From NCBI GenBank assembly GCA_946885765.1, contig CAMPHD010000265.1, positions 1-5,255 of the forward strand: DNA of 5,255 bases, in the 5' to 3' direction. The position numbers and the translations under genes are program-made. The DNA comes from an uncultured Thalassospira sp. Its GTDB lineage: Bacteria; Pseudomonadota; Alphaproteobacteria; Rhodospirillales_A; Thalassospiraceae. A model generated the notes under the pieces. It saw only the letters and a list, made by a program, of their open reading frames with translations, was not told where the DNA came from and searched no databases. This document shows, piece by piece, positions 4,892-5,255 of this stretch; position 1 is the first letter of the stretch; each line of letters starts with the position of its first letter.

Positions 4892-5255
4892 TCATGACTG
4901 CTTGGCGACGGCATCCGCACCATGCGGGGCGATGATGCCGGTGCGGATCGCATATTTGCGGCCCTCGCAAATGGCGGCCGAGATCAGGGCAAAGCCCGCC
5001 GCAACCCCCATGATCGCGGTCAGATCAAACGCGCCACCCGTGCCGATCAGGATTGCGGCCAGTGCCGCCCCGACCGATTGCCCGGTCAGGCGGGCGGTGG
5101 CGAGCATCCCGCCGGCACCGCCGCTTCTGTCCCGTGGGGCGCTTGTCATCATCAGGCGGTTATTGGGTGACTGGAACAGGCCAAAGCCAACGCCGCAGAT
5201 CATCAGACAGGCAATGATTGCAAGGGCTGTATGCGGGCTTCCGGCCGGGATCAGG
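4892..5255 (-). CDS. MFS transporter, DHA2 (EmrB/QacA)-like, C-terminal part (5' end outside window)
   Basis: The frame is open to the right edge of the window; 120 C-terminal residues are visible. A hydrophobic segment (ALAIIACLMICGVGFGLFQS) precedes SPNNRLMMTSAPRDRSGGAGG and LATARLTGQSVGAALAAIL, the conserved loop and helix near the end of DHA2 drug:proton antiporters. A last hydrophobic helix (LTAIMGVAAGFALISAAIC) follows, then a short basic cytoplasmic tail. The methionine at 5203 is internal to a membrane helix and is not the start. Such proteins export drugs or other small amphiphilic compounds across the inner membrane using the proton gradient. The stop lies 45 bases before the MarR gene start on the same strand, which indicates an operon of exporter, regulator and flavoreductase. 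The substrate cannot be told from this fragment. Confidence 0.88.
   Translation of the reverse strand, partial: LIPAGSPHTALAIIACLMICGVGFGLFQSPNNRLMMTSAPRDRSGGAGGMLATARLTGQSVGAALAAILIGTGGAFDLTAIMGVAAGFALISAAICEGRKYAIRTGIIAPHGADAVAKQS

Overview
This window looks like chromosomal core DNA of a Gram-negative alphaproteobacterium. Supporting signs are a DUF3126 gene (a small family I associate with Alphaproteobacteria), an ExoD-type membrane protein, a 178-residue Hpt, and moderately GC-rich codon use with many GCC, GAT, CTG and CGC codons. A marine Rhodospirillales relative such as Thalassospira is my best guess from general resemblance; no marker gene here proves it. I see no rRNA, tRNA, CRISPR array, insertion sequence, phage integrase or attachment site.

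Layout. Positions 1-761 (+) hold the end of a DUF883/YqjD-like membrane-anchored protein, overlapping by ATGA a two-helix holin-X/YqjE-like membrane protein. A hairpin terminator at 747-782 separates them from two minus-strand genes: hpt (803-1339, purine salvage) and a glutathione S-transferase family gene (1482-2156). A 330-base divergent intergenic region (2157-2486) leads to a plus-strand DUF3126 gene (2487-2705) with its own strong terminator, then an ExoD family gene (2839-3480). A near-perfect 17-bp hairpin at 3489-3528 marks the convergence with a minus-strand cluster read from the right edge: MFS transporter (C-terminal part, cut by the window), MarR-type regulator (4361-4846) and siderophore-interacting flavoreductase (3553-4332).

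How they work together. The first pair is a cell-envelope module of two small inner-membrane proteins. hpt and the GST gene are probably neighbours rather than pathway partners. The last three genes run in one direction with gaps of 45 and 28 bases and probably form one operon: an exporter, a ligand-responsive repressor, and an enzyme of the family that reduces ferric siderophores with NAD(P)H. This is the most biologically suggestive part of the window. Nothing here amounts to a clearly undescribed system; the other findings are modest (coupled genes, coding repeats, dyads, a possible small upstream ORF).
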